The notes under the pieces: generated by a model
Database searches by the model: none
What the model was told of the DNA's origin: nothing
Seen by the model: only the letters and a program-made list of their open reading frames with translations
Position numbers and translations under genes: made by a program
Shown here: positions 8,887 through 17,455 of the stretch, piece by piece
Position numbering within the stretch: position 1 is the stretch's first letter
Layout: each line of letters opens with the position of its first letter
Assembly (NCBI GenBank): GCA_020636435.1
Contig: JACJXX010000002.1
Span: 2,790,001 to 2,854,000, forward strand
Origin: Lewinellaceae bacterium
GTDB lineage: Bacteria > Bacteroidota > Bacteroidia > Chitinophagales > Saprospiraceae
Direction of reading: 5' to 3'
DNA length: 64,000 nucleotides

Positions 8887-10491
8887 TTATTTGGAAAACA
8901 ACAACCACGTATCCGGGTCCAAAATGATCTGGCCGGGCTCGAATTTGCACTTTACCGTAGTTTCCACTGACTTTTCCTTCACCTCTACCGTCCAGGTTTC
9001 AGACGTGGCGCCGTCGGTGCTGACGGCCTGAATGTCCAGCGGGAAGCGGAAGGCAGGGCCGTCCTGAAGTTGGCGGATCTTCAGGCGCAGGCGTTTTCTT
9101 CTGGGTTTGTCCCATTCCACTTCCAGGCGGGGCTGGCCGGGGCGGAAGATCCATTGTTGGAAAAACCATTCCAAATCTTGCTGGCTGGCGGTTTCCATGC
9201 AACGCTGGAAGTCTGTAGTCAGGGCGTTGCCGCCGCTGAACAGGGCATAGTACTGGCGCAGCCCGTCCCAGAAGGCCTGCTCGCCCACCTGCCGGCGCAG
9301 CATGTGCAGCACCCAGGCGCCCTTCTGGTAGGAATTGGGGTTGAGCAGGGCGTTCCAGTCGGTGACGGTGGTGTCCACAATCGGGGCCATCTTCCGGTTG
9401 GCGAAGGCAATCACTTGCTGCCGTTCCGACTGCAGGCGCTCCACCAATTTTTCCCTGCCGTATTTTTTCTCCATGTACAAATCTGCCCCGTAGGTAGCGA
9501 AGCCCTCGCTGAGCCAGATGTGGAACCAGTTCTGTTCGGAGGCGCTGTTGCCAAACCACTGGTGGGCGATCTCATGGGCGATGAGCGCCTCCTCCGTACG
9601 GCCGCCGGACACCGAATTTTCGTAGTAGAAGATGTTGCTGGCGTTCTCCATGCCCCCGTAGCGGGTTTTGGATTGCACATTGGCCAGCTTGCGGTACGGG
9701 TAAGGGCCGATGGCTTTAATGAAAAACTCCAGCACTTCCACCGCCAGGCTGTAGTCGTAGAACCCCGCCTCCCGGTCCTGCCGGTAGACCCAGCTGGTCA
9801 CCGGTATGCCTTCCGCGTCGCCGGCGTATTGCACCCCGAAGCGGGCCGCTCCGATCACCGCCACTTTCATGGGCAGGGGCACGGTTTCCCGCCAGTGGGT
9901 CAACTTGGTTTCGTCGTCCAGGTTGGTCTCTTCCAGCTGTATGCCGTTGGCCACCACCTGGTAGTGGTCGGGCGCGGTGACGATAAAATCCACCGCAGCT
10001 TTGTCAGACGGGTGGTCCACACAGGGCAGCCAGTGGTGAGCGCGGTTGGGCCAGTTGTCGCCGAAGAAGGTGCGGTCGCCATATTTGTTCCGGTCGATGA
10101 TCAGCCCGTCGGCGGGAATGCCCTCGTACAGCACCCGGAAAGTGCGCTCCTCGCCGGCCTGGGTCGCCGGTTCAGGGGAAAGGGTGAGGGTTTCTCTTTC
10201 TTGCCGGTAGGCCACCGGATTGTCCCCTTCCAGGACGGCCAGCACGCGCATGCCTTTGCCATCCTCGCCTGGCGCTACCAGGTCTAAGTCAAAGCTGGTA
10301 AGGGCCTGTAGAAACCGTATCCGGATGGCAGCGGCCGCCGATATCCGGTCTGTTTCGTCCGACAGCTCCAACTTGAAGGTGTAGTGTTGCACATCCAGCT
10401 GCGCCAGGCGGGGGAGGTTGGGCTGGGCGGCGGCGGGGAAGGAGAGGAGAAGGTTGAGGAGCAGGCAAAGGGAAATTTGGTATTGGCGCAT
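8887..10491 (-). CDS. M1 family zinc aminopeptidase, secreted
   Basis: 534 residues with an N-terminal signal peptide (LLLNLLLSFPAAAQ). The gluzincin motif HEIAHQWFGN (about residue 305) is followed 18 residues later by the third zinc ligand in WLSEGFATYG. The exopeptidase substrate motif is GGMENAS, as in M1 enzymes. The C-terminal helical domain of large aminopeptidase N is missing, which puts it among the short bacterial M1 peptidases. It probably removes N-terminal residues from peptides in the periplasm. Upstream lies a broken transposase gene whose reading frame overlaps this gene's start, so the transposase remnant now sits in the promoter region. Confidence 0.92.
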   Translation of the reverse strand: MRQYQISLCLLLNLLLSFPAAAQPNLPRLAQLDVQHYTFKLELSDETDRISAAAAIRIRFLQALTSFDLDLVAPGEDGKGMRVLAVLEGDNPVAYRQERETLTLSPEPATQAGEERTFRVLYEGIPADGLIIDRNKYGDRTFFGDNWPNRAHHWLPCVDHPSDKAAVDFIVTAPDHYQVVANGIQLEETNLDDETKLTHWRETVPLPMKVAVIGAARFGVQYAGDAEGIPVTSWVYRQDREAGFYDYSLAVEVLEFFIKAIGPYPYRKLANVQSKTRYGGMENASNIFYYENSVSGGRTEEALIAHEIAHQWFGNSASEQNWFHIWLSEGFATYGADLYMEKKYGREKLVERLQSERQQVIAFANRKMAPIVDTTVTDWNALLNPNSYQKGAWVLHMLRRQVGEQAFWDGLRQYYALFSGGNALTTDFQRCMETASQQDLEWFFQQWIFRPGQPRLEVEWDKPRRKRLRLKIRQLQDGPAFRFPLDIQAVSTDGATSETWTVEVKEKSVETTVKCKFEPGQIILDPDTWLLFSK

Positions 10492-10514
10492 GTTTTAGCG
10501 TTTAGGGGTTTGGT

Positions 10515-10694
10515 ATAGAACAACCAATGAAAATGATTGGGCATCAAACAATAGCAGATCAACTCGCCATATGGCAACAGATGCTTTTTCATTTTTCCGA
10601 GGAAGAAATGATAGTTGCGCTCCTGGAAAAAGATCGGCTCCCGGTTGTTTCCCTGGTTAAAAATGTGGTAAATGGTATTGGGTTCGAATCTCAT
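10515..10694 (-). pseudogene. N-terminal remnant of a REP-associated tyrosine transposase (Y1/IS200-like)
   Basis: From ATG 10692-10694 the frame reads MRFEPNTIYHIFNQGN, NREPIFFQERNYHFFL, then LICYCLMPNHFHWLFY. This is the conserved N-terminus of RAYT-type transposases, including the HFH metal-binding pair of the HUH nuclease. The similarity stops around 10515. The catalytic tyrosine helix is absent and the frame continues into unrelated aminopeptidase sequence. The element is therefore truncated and inactive. RAYT enzymes are known to be linked to palindromic REP elements, which are abundant in this window. Confidence 0.88.
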
Positions 10695-10754
10695 AATTTT
10701 ATGGTCTGTAGTGATCTGATGGCTAGCTCTTGATTAAGTCGTCTGACCACTTAC

Positions 10755-13700
10755 TCACTCCAACTCCACCACCAAATCATCCTGCTCCACCAGCGTCTTT
10801 TCCTTCAAATGCACCTTCTTCACCCGGCCCGCCGCCGGCGAGGTAATGGTACTCTCCATCTTCATGGCCTCGATGATGAACAGGGGCGCATTAGCCGCTA
10901 CCTCGTCGCCCGGGCTGACCAGGATTTTGGAGAGGCTGCCCTGCAGGGGCGCGCCGACCTCATTTTCCGCTTCCGCTTTGCGGTGCATCACCACCTCCAT
11001 CTTCAGTTTGCGGTCGTGGACCGGGATGGAGCGGGTCTGGCCGTTGAGCTGGAAGAAGACCAGGCGGTTGCCCTGGAAGTCCGGCTCAGTCATGTTGAGG
11101 TACTTGATGAGCAGGTTCTTGCCGGGCGCCAGGCTGACCAGAATCTCTTCGTTGAATTTCAGGCCGAAGAAGAAAGCCGGGCTGGGCAGGGCGCGGATCA
11201 GCCCGAAGTTTTCATAGTGCTCCCGGTAGTCCTGGTACACTTTGGGGTACAATTTGTAGGAAAGGAAGTTGCGGAAATCCAGGTGGTCGCCGAACTCCTG
11301 CTGGAAGGCGGGGAATTCCGCTTCAAAATCCACCGGCTCCAGATGGGCGTTGGGGCGCTCGGTGTAGGGCTTTTCGTCTTTGAGCACCATTTTCTGAATC
11401 TCCGGAGGGAAGCCGCCTTCGGCCTGGCCCAGGTCGCCCCGCATCAGCGCCTTGACGCTGTCGGGGAAGGAGAGGGAGTCGCCTCGCTGGAGGATGTCCT
11501 CTTTGGTCAGGCCGTTGGAGGTCATGAACATGGCCATGTCGCCCACCACCTTGGAGGAGGGCGTCACCTTGACGATGTCGCCGAACAGGTCGTTGGCGAT
11601 CTCATAGTTTTTCTTGATGGTTTCGAACTGCTCTTCCAGGCCCAACGAGCGCGCCTGCGGGCGCAGGTTGGAGTACTGCCCGCCGGGAATCTCATGGTCG
11701 TATACCTCGGCGGTGCCGGCGCGCAGCTCCGTCTCGAAAGGATAATAGTAACGCCGAACCGACTCCCAGTAGGAAGAGAACTGGTTGAGGGACTGCAGAT
11801 CCACCGGGTGTTCCCGCTCGTGCTGCTTCATCATGGCGGCGATGGAGTTGAAGTTGGGCTGGGAAGTCAGGCCTGACATAGAGCTGATGGCCACGTCCAC
11901 CACGTCGACGCCCGCCTCGATGGCCTTGACATAAGTCGCCGCCTGAATAGAGGAGGTGTCGTGGGTGTGCAGGTGGATGGGGGTTTGAACCGTATTTTTC
12001 AGCTCGCCGATCAGCATTTCGGCTGCCAGCGGCTTGAGCAGGCCGGCCATATCCTTAATGGCGATGATGTGGGCGCCTTCGTCCTCCAGGCGTTTGGCCA
12101 GGTCGAGGTAGTAGGCCAGGTTGTACTTGGGGTGGCCGGGGCTGGAAATATCCCCGGTGTAGCAAATACAGGCTTCTGCCACGCTGTTGGTGCGCTCGCG
12201 CACGGTGCGGATGCTCACCTTCATGGCTTCCACCCAGTTGAGGGAGTCGAAGATGCGGAAGATGTCGATGCCCGCTTCGGCGGCCTCCTCGATGAACCGG
12301 ATGATCAGGTTGTCGGGGTAGGCGGTGTAGCCCACGGCGTTGGAACCGCGCAGCAGCATCTGGAAGCAGATGTTCGGAATGGCCTCCCGGAGGAACTCCA
12401 GCCGTTTCCAGGGGCACTCCTTGAGGAAGCGCAGGGCTACGTCGAAGGTGGCGCCGCCCCATACTTCCATGGAGAAGACGTCATTGGGGTGGTGCAGGGC
12501 GAAACTGCGGGCCACCTTCATCAGGTCGTAGGTGCGCATGCGGGTAGCCAGCAGCGACTGGTGGGCATCGCGGAAGGTAGTATCGGTGTACTGGATGGGT
12601 TTGTAGTCTTTCAGCCATTGTGCGAAGCCTTCGGGGCCGAGCTCCTGCAGCTTCTGCCGCGTGCCGCCGGGAACAGGAGCGTGAGGGTCGTAAGGTGGCA
12701 CTACCGGAGGCAGGAATTCGATGCTGGGGTCAAAGTATTTGACGTCCGGGTGGCCATTGACGATGATGTCGGCCAGATAGCGCAGCATTTTGGTGCCGCG
12801 GTCTCGCCAGTTGGGCGGCTCCACCAGTTGGGGGTTTTCCTTGATGAAATTGACGGTGGCTTTGCCTTCCTGAAAGGTCTCGTGCTGCAGCAGGTTGAGC
12901 AGAAAGCCGATGTTGGTCTTCACGCCGCGGATGCGAAATTCCCGCAGGGCGCGGTGCAGGCGCTGGGACGCTCCCTTCTGCGTCCGCCCCCAGGCGGTTA
13001 CCTTCACCAGCAGGCTGTCGAAGAAAGGAGAAATCTTGGCGCCCGGGAAGGCGCTGCCCGCATCCAGCCGGATGCCCATGCCGGAAGCGGAACGGTAGGC
13101 GATCAGCGTGCCGTAATCGGGCTGGAAATCATTGCTCGGCTCTTCGGTAGTGACCCGGCACTGAATGGCCACCCCGTGGCATTCTATATCTTCCTGCCCG
13201 CGGATGAAGATGGTCTTGTGGTTCAGCGGGTACCCCATGGCGACGAGGATTTGCGACCGCACCAGGTCGATGCCGGTGACCTCTTCCGTAACGGTGTGTT
13301 CCACCTGAATCCGGGGGTTGACTTCGATGAAGTAGATGCGCTTGTCGCTATCCACCAGGAATTCGACGGTTCCGGCGTTGTTGTAGCCGACCTCCCGCGC
13401 CAGGCTCAGCGCGTATTCGTAGAGTTTTTTCCTGGTCTTTTTTTTGAGGGTAACGGCAGGCGCCACTTCCACCACCTTCTGAAAGCGGCGCTGCACGGAG
13501 CAGTCTCTTTCGAAGAGGTGCACGATGTTGCCGTGCTGGTCGCCCAGGATTTGCACTTCGATGTGCTTGGGGTTCTCGATGAATTTTTCGAGGAAGACCG
13601 TGTCGTCGCCAAAAGCAGTTTTGGCTTCTCCCCGGGCTTCATTATAAGCTTCTTTCAGGTTTTTTTCCTCCCGGACCACGCGCATGCCGCGCCCGCCGCC

Positions 13701-14207
13701 GCCGGCCGCAGCTTTAACCACCACCGGGAAGCCGATGCGTTTAGCCTCTTCCAGGGCGATGCCGGCATCGGTGAGCGGCTGCCGGCTGTCTTCGATGATG
13801 GGCACTTTTACGCGCCGGGCGAGCACCTTGGCGGCCACCTTGTCGCCCAGTTCTTCCATCACCTCCGGAGCAGGGCCGACAAAGGCGATGCCTTCCTCCC
13901 GGCAGCGGCGGGCAAACTGTACATTTTCGGACAGGAACCCATATCCGGGGTGGATGGCGTCCACTTTATTCTCTTTGGCCACGGTGAGAATCTCCTCGAT
14001 GTCCAGGTAGGGCTTCAGCGGCTCTTCGTCCGGGCCGATCTGATAGGCTTCATCTGCTTTGTATCGGTGCAGGGAATAGCGGTCTTCCCAGGTATAGATG
14101 GCGACGGTGCGGAGGTTCAGTTCAGAGGCCGCCCGCAGCACGCGGATGGCGATCTCGCCCCGGTTGGCGACCATGAGTTTTTCGAAACGCTTCTTCTTTG
14201 GTTGCAT
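10755..14207 (-). CDS. pyc: Pyruvate carboxylase
   Basis: 1150 residues, the full length of single-chain pyruvate carboxylase. It carries out ATP-dependent carboxylation of pyruvate to oxaloacetate. Domains in order: biotin carboxylase (MVANRGEIAIRVLRA; ATP-grasp loop KAAAGGGGRGMR; EVNPRIQVEHTVTE), about 1-460; carboxyltransferase TIM barrel (YTDTTFRDAHQSLLATRMR, metal-binding HLHTHDTS), about 530-830; PYC/OADA domain; and a C-terminal biotinyl domain with the biotinylated lysine in EAMKME (about residue 1115). The enzyme refills the TCA cycle. A TRAP system with a 2-oxoacid-type binding protein and pdhB occur nearby, but not in an operon with it. Confidence 0.97.
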   Translation of the reverse strand: MQPKKKRFEKLMVANRGEIAIRVLRAASELNLRTVAIYTWEDRYSLHRYKADEAYQIGPDEEPLKPYLDIEEILTVAKENKVDAIHPGYGFLSENVQFARRCREEGIAFVGPAPEVMEELGDKVAAKVLARRVKVPIIEDSRQPLTDAGIALEEAKRIGFPVVVKAAAGGGGRGMRVVREEKNLKEAYNEARGEAKTAFGDDTVFLEKFIENPKHIEVQILGDQHGNIVHLFERDCSVQRRFQKVVEVAPAVTLKKKTRKKLYEYALSLAREVGYNNAGTVEFLVDSDKRIYFIEVNPRIQVEHTVTEEVTGIDLVRSQILVAMGYPLNHKTIFIRGQEDIECHGVAIQCRVTTEEPSNDFQPDYGTLIAYRSASGMGIRLDAGSAFPGAKISPFFDSLLVKVTAWGRTQKGASQRLHRALREFRIRGVKTNIGFLLNLLQHETFQEGKATVNFIKENPQLVEPPNWRDRGTKMLRYLADIIVNGHPDVKYFDPSIEFLPPVVPPYDPHAPVPGGTRQKLQELGPEGFAQWLKDYKPIQYTDTTFRDAHQSLLATRMRTYDLMKVARSFALHHPNDVFSMEVWGGATFDVALRFLKECPWKRLEFLREAIPNICFQMLLRGSNAVGYTAYPDNLIIRFIEEAAEAGIDIFRIFDSLNWVEAMKVSIRTVRERTNSVAEACICYTGDISSPGHPKYNLAYYLDLAKRLEDEGAHIIAIKDMAGLLKPLAAEMLIGELKNTVQTPIHLHTHDTSSIQAATYVKAIEAGVDVVDVAISSMSGLTSQPNFNSIAAMMKQHEREHPVDLQSLNQFSSYWESVRRYYYPFETELRAGTAEVYDHEIPGGQYSNLRPQARSLGLEEQFETIKKNYEIANDLFGDIVKVTPSSKVVGDMAMFMTSNGLTKEDILQRGDSLSFPDSVKALMRGDLGQAEGGFPPEIQKMVLKDEKPYTERPNAHLEPVDFEAEFPAFQQEFGDHLDFRNFLSYKLYPKVYQDYREHYENFGLIRALPSPAFFFGLKFNEEILVSLAPGKNLLIKYLNMTEPDFQGNRLVFFQLNGQTRSIPVHDRKLKMEVVMHRKAEAENEVGAPLQGSLSKILVSPGDEVAANAPLFIIEAMKMESTITSPAAGRVKKVHLKEKTLVEQDDLVVELE

Positions 14208-14461
14208 TCGTTCTTTTGATTGTGGTTCGTGCGATAAAATTTGGATTTCTTCGATGCTCGGACCTTATAGTAACTGGCCTCAAATGTTCAAAGCCATGTC
14301 ATCTATAGCCAGAAAATGGAATTTGGTTCGCATTGGCAGGGAAAAGCAGGCGGGCAAAAGATACGCAACTGCGGGCAAATGGAGAAAGGACATTGAATAT
14401 AAATATGGATGGGCTCTATTTACTTGTTGTCTGTAAGTAGACAGAATTTGGGCTACCATTC

Positions 14462-14624
14462 TAGTGCCTCGCGCACTAAATAACAGGATATAAAATGGAC
14501 TCTTTTGCCACCATACTGCGTTGTTCGTCGCTCAAATAGTCCCGCTATGCTCGCTCCTCACGCCTTGTCTGGCGACAAAATAGCCTCATTTTATATACCC
14601 CGTTACTTAATGCGCGAGGCACTG
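14462..14624. repeat. Long imperfect palindrome (REP-like)
   Basis: The left arm, 14462-14511 (starting TAGTGCCTCGCGCACTAA), is inverted at 14570-14624 (ending TTAATGCGCGAGGCACTGG) over about 50 bp with a few mismatches. A ~58 bp centre contains GCGTTGTTCGTCGCTC and CGCTATGCTCGCTCC. The centre resembles that of the palindrome at 29748-29861. It lies upstream of pyruvate carboxylase and holds no credible gene. Confidence 0.75.
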
Positions 14625-14628
14625 GTGT

Positions 14629-14788
14629 TGGACAGAGATAGCCGGGGTTGTGTACGATGTACGGGTCCAACGGTGGTCAGGGCTGTGTACGATGTACGAG
14701 GCTCCCATTGGCTGTCCAGAGTCAGGCCCATACACTGTACAAAGCCTTTGCCACTGGCAAGCCCGTACATCGTACACCTCTTTGTCCA
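14629..14788. repeat. Second palindromic element with 16-bp perfect inverted repeats
   Basis: GTGTACGATGTACGGG (14650-14665) is exactly inverted at 14762-14777, and a direct copy of TGTGTACGATGTACG occurs at ~14685. TGGACA/TGTCCA pairs mark outer ends. It abuts the preceding palindrome. The right-end motif TTTGTCCAGCGTTAGACGG has a near copy at ~29913, just beyond another palindrome. The whole gap 14208-14893 is otherwise without recognisable genes. Confidence 0.7.
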
Positions 14789-14893
14789 GCGTTAGACGGA
14801 ATGCCACCAGCTATTCAACCTCGTTGGGAAATGCAACTATGCCTGCCCCAATGAGGTTATTAATGGTATTGTCTCAATCCTTAACAGCTCCCT

Positions 14894-15421
14894 ATGACTA
14901 GACCCCCTGTTTTCCCCTGGTTCGAACGCTCCTTTCCCCAACAATTGGATCCACGGCTGTTGCCAGCCATCGTAGAACGCCTCGCCGATACGCCACTCCG
15001 CCTGCGCGCCAAGGTAGCCAGACTGCCGGCCGGCCTGCTCTGCCTCAACCCGGCCGGCAAATGGTCCATTCAGGAGCACATCGGCCATTTGCTCGACCTG
15101 GAGCCGCTCTGGCAAGGGCGTTGGGTGGATATTACTCATGATGCCGCCACCATGCGGGAGGCAGATTTGACTAACCGGAAAACGCATGAAGCTGGCCATA
15201 ACGACCGGCCTCTGGACGTCCTGTTGGATGAGTTTGAGCAGGCGCGCCGGGCCTCGGTGGTCCAGCTTCTGCAGTTTCGAACCAAGGACCTGCTGATGAG
15301 CTCCCTGCATCCCCGCCTGCAGCAACCGCTCAACGTCACCGGCCTGGCTTTTTTCGTGGCCGAGCACGACGACCACCACCTGGCGCTGATGAGCCGGGTG
15401 GCGGAAGGGCACTGGCGCTGA
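14894..15421 (+). CDS. DinB family protein
   Basis: 175 residues forming the four-helix DinB/YfiT-like fold. The N-terminal helix pair carries WSIQEHIGHLLDLE (His 62 and 65), and the C-terminal helix carries AEHDDHHLALM; together these give the His triad that binds a divalent metal in this family. Bacillithiol-dependent transferases belong to this fold, and a YtxJ homologue lies 3.5 kb downstream. A thiol-transferase role is therefore possible but unproven. It is flanked on both sides by palindromic non-coding DNA and appears to be monocistronic. Confidence 0.85.
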   Translation: MTRPPVFPWFERSFPQQLDPRLLPAIVERLADTPLRLRAKVARLPAGLLCLNPAGKWSIQEHIGHLLDLEPLWQGRWVDITHDAATMREADLTNRKTHEAGHNDRPLDVLLDEFEQARRASVVQLLQFRTKDLLMSSLHPRLQQPLNVTGLAFFVAEHDDHHLALMSRVAEGHWR

Positions 15422-15472
15422 CAAACGCCCATGGCATCGCCGCCTTCTCCGCCAAGCCGGCAAATGAATTGA

Positions 15473-15573
15473 ATACGAAATATTTCGTATGCCTGTTTTT
15501 TAGACTCTGGGTAGGAGAGGGGAGTGCTTTGAGTTGGAAACAATATGTTTTAAAAACAGGCCAAAACATATTG
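15473..15573. repeat. Nested palindromes downstream of the DinB gene
   Basis: An 18-bp perfect palindrome, ATACGAAATATTTCGTAT (15473-15490), is followed by a perfect 11-bp hairpin CAATATGTTTT/AAAACATATTG (15541-15551 and 15563-15573). The 11-base loop of the second hairpin contains AAAAACAGGC, which is complementary to GCCTGTTTTT at 15491-15500. A pseudoknot or alternative fold is therefore possible. The T-run after 15573 could also end the DinB transcript. Confidence 0.7.
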
Positions 15574-15967
15574 TTTTTGCCGGCGCTTCACAGTGTCCGT
15601 GGGTGATTCGATCATCTATTGGGCTGGCAGCGCATAGCCAGGGCCAGTTTTTCAGGCCTAATTTTGCCTATAATTTATATTATGTTAAATAGAAAATTTA
15701 CACGCTCTCCTATGTTTAATCTCGCTCCTACCGACTAGAGGGTTGAATGGCCAGGAAATGATATTGCAGGCGAGGCAAATTAATCGCGGATGGATGGTTT
15801 TGCCTGGTTTTATTTGCTTTTGGGGAACAAAAAAACTTTTTTTGTAAAACAACTTGGTATTATCAATTAATCCTTGAAGCATTGAATAACCTGATATTCT
15901 TGAACGGCAAGTTTAGATACGGGCGGGAAAAAATCCTCTTTTTTTTCAACAAACACCATTTATTGTC

Positions 15968-15999
15968 TTTTGTCCTGGGCGGGAAGTACTGCATCTTTG
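15968..15999 (+). promoter_or_regulatory. Bacteroidota-type promoter for the candidate small RNA
   Basis: TTTTG (15968-15972), a 19-bp spacer, then CATCTTTG (15992-15999) match the TTTG/TAnnTTTG sigma consensus with one mismatch. Transcription would start near 16005. No protein-coding frame follows, which supports a non-coding transcript. Confidence 0.6.
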
Positions 16000-16004
16000 T
16001 ATTG

Positions 16005-16175
16005 TCAGAAAGAAATAAAGACAATAACAGCCGGAAACATCATCCCAAAAACTGGCTACCCCAAAAAAACCAAATAATTTAGAAACTATACCCTTAGTTA
16101 AAATAAAGAATTAGGTCGTCTTATTTTCCATGAGATTATGATTTGTTAAGAGCCCCCGTTTGGGGCTTTTTTTTT
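16005..16175 (+). ncRNA. Candidate structured small RNA (~170 nt)
   Basis: It is bounded by a promoter match on the left and a strong intrinsic terminator on the right. Internal pairing is visible. AAATAAAGAC near 16013 pairs with GTCTTATTT near 16119 (one bulge). AGCC/GGCT flank a loop around 16030-16057, and AACTA/TAGTT form a small hairpin near 16085-16100. Its size would suit a regulatory RNA such as 6S RNA, but I cannot assign a family. No open frame inside has a credible protein product. Confidence 0.5.
16151..16175 (+). terminator. Rho-independent terminator
   Basis: AGCCCC, a short CGTT loop and GGGGCT form a GC-rich six-pair stem, followed directly by nine Ts. It ends the candidate small RNA. 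Confidence 0.85.
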
Positions 16176-16216
16176 GTGCAGACTTTCCTTGAGAAGATGA
16201 CAAAGGTCACGCCTGC

Positions 16217-16345
16217 ACCTGTTTTATGTCACACTCCCCTACTCCAGTGAAAGGTTTATTAACCTATCATACATACTGGTTGGCATGAAATGTTTTGCAC
16301 TGAAAACATCATAAAAAGGGTTAAAATGGAGGACATAGAACAGGT
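16217..16345. other. Multi-branched inverted-repeat structure
   Basis: ACCTGTTTTATGTC (16217-16230) is inverted at 16332-16345 with one mismatch. It encloses two perfect hairpins: AGGTT/AACCT at 16252-16265 and ATGTTTT/AAAACAT at 16290-16309. The shape is that of a branched RNA or a small palindromic element. The stretch from 16346 to 16682 contains a short GC-rich inverted repeat near 16458-16475 (CCCGGG pairs), and nothing I can recognise as a gene. Confidence 0.45.
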
Positions 16346-16682
16346 AAGGGCCATACTAAGCCCGGCATGCCAATAAACGAGGGAAGAAATGGCGCTGTTT
16401 TGGGCCACCACACTCAGAAACGGCTTAGGATCGTTTTTCTACCGGCACAGTTACGCACCCGGGTTTGCCCCGGGTGGCGAACAGCCGGCAAAAGACAACG
16501 GAATTTTGAAGGTATTCGCGCAGGTTTTTGCGCTTGCTCCACAGCACAGAGAGGATCAACAAGGTCAACATGGGATACTATTCATTTTTGGATATGTACT
16601 TTTCTTAAACGTATAGCTCCGGAAAAATGTTTCCAGGCGGCAGAAATATTTTTTATTTTGTTAACTGCCTGGCAATCAACAT

Positions 16683-17390
16683 CTAACTCAGCAATAACTT
16701 TAGCGAAATAATAAACGTCATCACGATCACAAAATACCGAAACGCTTTTTCGGGAATGAACTTTACGATCTGAATACCCAGGAAAACGCCCAGCACAATA
16801 GCCGGCAGGGCAACCAGGTCGGTCAGAAAGCTCTCCCTGGTAATGGTGCCCCAGATAAAAATATGGAAAGGGAACTTGAAAAGGTTGATAATCATAAAGA
16901 ACCAGGCGGCAGTGCCGATAAAACTGTTCTTGGGGATGCGGGTGGCCAGCAGGTAAACCGCCATAATGGCGCCGGCTGCGTTTCCGATCATGGTGCTAAA
17001 ACCGCCCAGTACCCCAAAAATTGAGGCCACGCCCCAACTGCCCACCAGCTTGTCGGACAAGGCGTAGTACTCCTGCACCACCATAAGCGCCAGGCTGCTA
17101 ATTATGATGATAGCGATCAGCCCGGTAAAAGCCTCATCATCTATGGCGTAGCCAACCCAGATGCCGATGCCTACGCCCAGGATTGCGGCAGGCAGCAAGC
17201 GCCGGATGTACTTCCATTCGGCGTGCCGGTTGTAATAAGAGACGGCGAAAACATCCGCCATGGAGAGCAGCGGCAGCACCAGCCCCGCCGATGCTTTTCC
17301 GCCAAACACTGCCGCCATAATGGGGACGGCGAACATGCCCATGCCTTTTACCCCCGCCTTTGCCAATCCGATGAGCAGGGCGCAAAACAA
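16683..17390 (-). CDS. TauE/SafE family membrane permease
   Basis: At least 235 residues, almost entirely hydrophobic, with about seven to eight transmembrane helices. Family-like signatures include the N-terminal half motif LLIGLAKAGVKGMG and the second-repeat motif GVLGGFSTMIGNAAGA. Members export or import sulfite, sulfonates or other organic anions. No ATG is available: the frame stays open upstream to the end of pdhB and offers only TTG (17388-17390) or other rare starts. The true start may therefore lie up to ~60 bp upstream, close to or overlapping the pdhB stop, which suggests translational coupling to pdhB. The substrate is not determinable. Confidence 0.8.
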   Translation of the reverse strand: MFCALLIGLAKAGVKGMGMFAVPIMAAVFGGKASAGLVLPLLSMADVFAVSYYNRHAEWKYIRRLLPAAILGVGIGIWVGYAIDDEAFTGLIAIIIISSLALMVVQEYYALSDKLVGSWGVASIFGVLGGFSTMIGNAAGAIMAVYLLATRIPKNSFIGTAAWFFMIINLFKFPFHIFIWGTITRESFLTDLVALPAIVLGVFLGIQIVKFIPEKAFRYFVIVMTFIISLKLLLS

Positions 17391-17455
17391 CAGCCAGAAC
17401 CATTGTTCGGGCGGGAGTTGCTGGAGGAAAGAATGGTTAAATTGCTGTATGGCTA

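Noticed and set aside
10677..10692. GGTTCGAATC, which looks like a tRNA T-loop
   Set aside because: It encodes MRFEPN of the RAYT remnant on the minus strand, and no acceptor or anticodon arms fit around it.
11961..14219. Very long plus-strand open frame over pyruvate carboxylase
   Set aside because: It is antisense to a complete, full-length pyc with every family motif, and it has no domain of its own.
15882..16082. 66-codon frame before the candidate small RNA
   Set aside because: It crosses the promoter and RNA start, is AT-rich and has no protein-like pattern.
16367..16711. 114-codon plus-strand frame
   Set aside because: Codon use and composition look random, there is no homology pattern and it overlaps the 3-prime end of the TauE-like gene.
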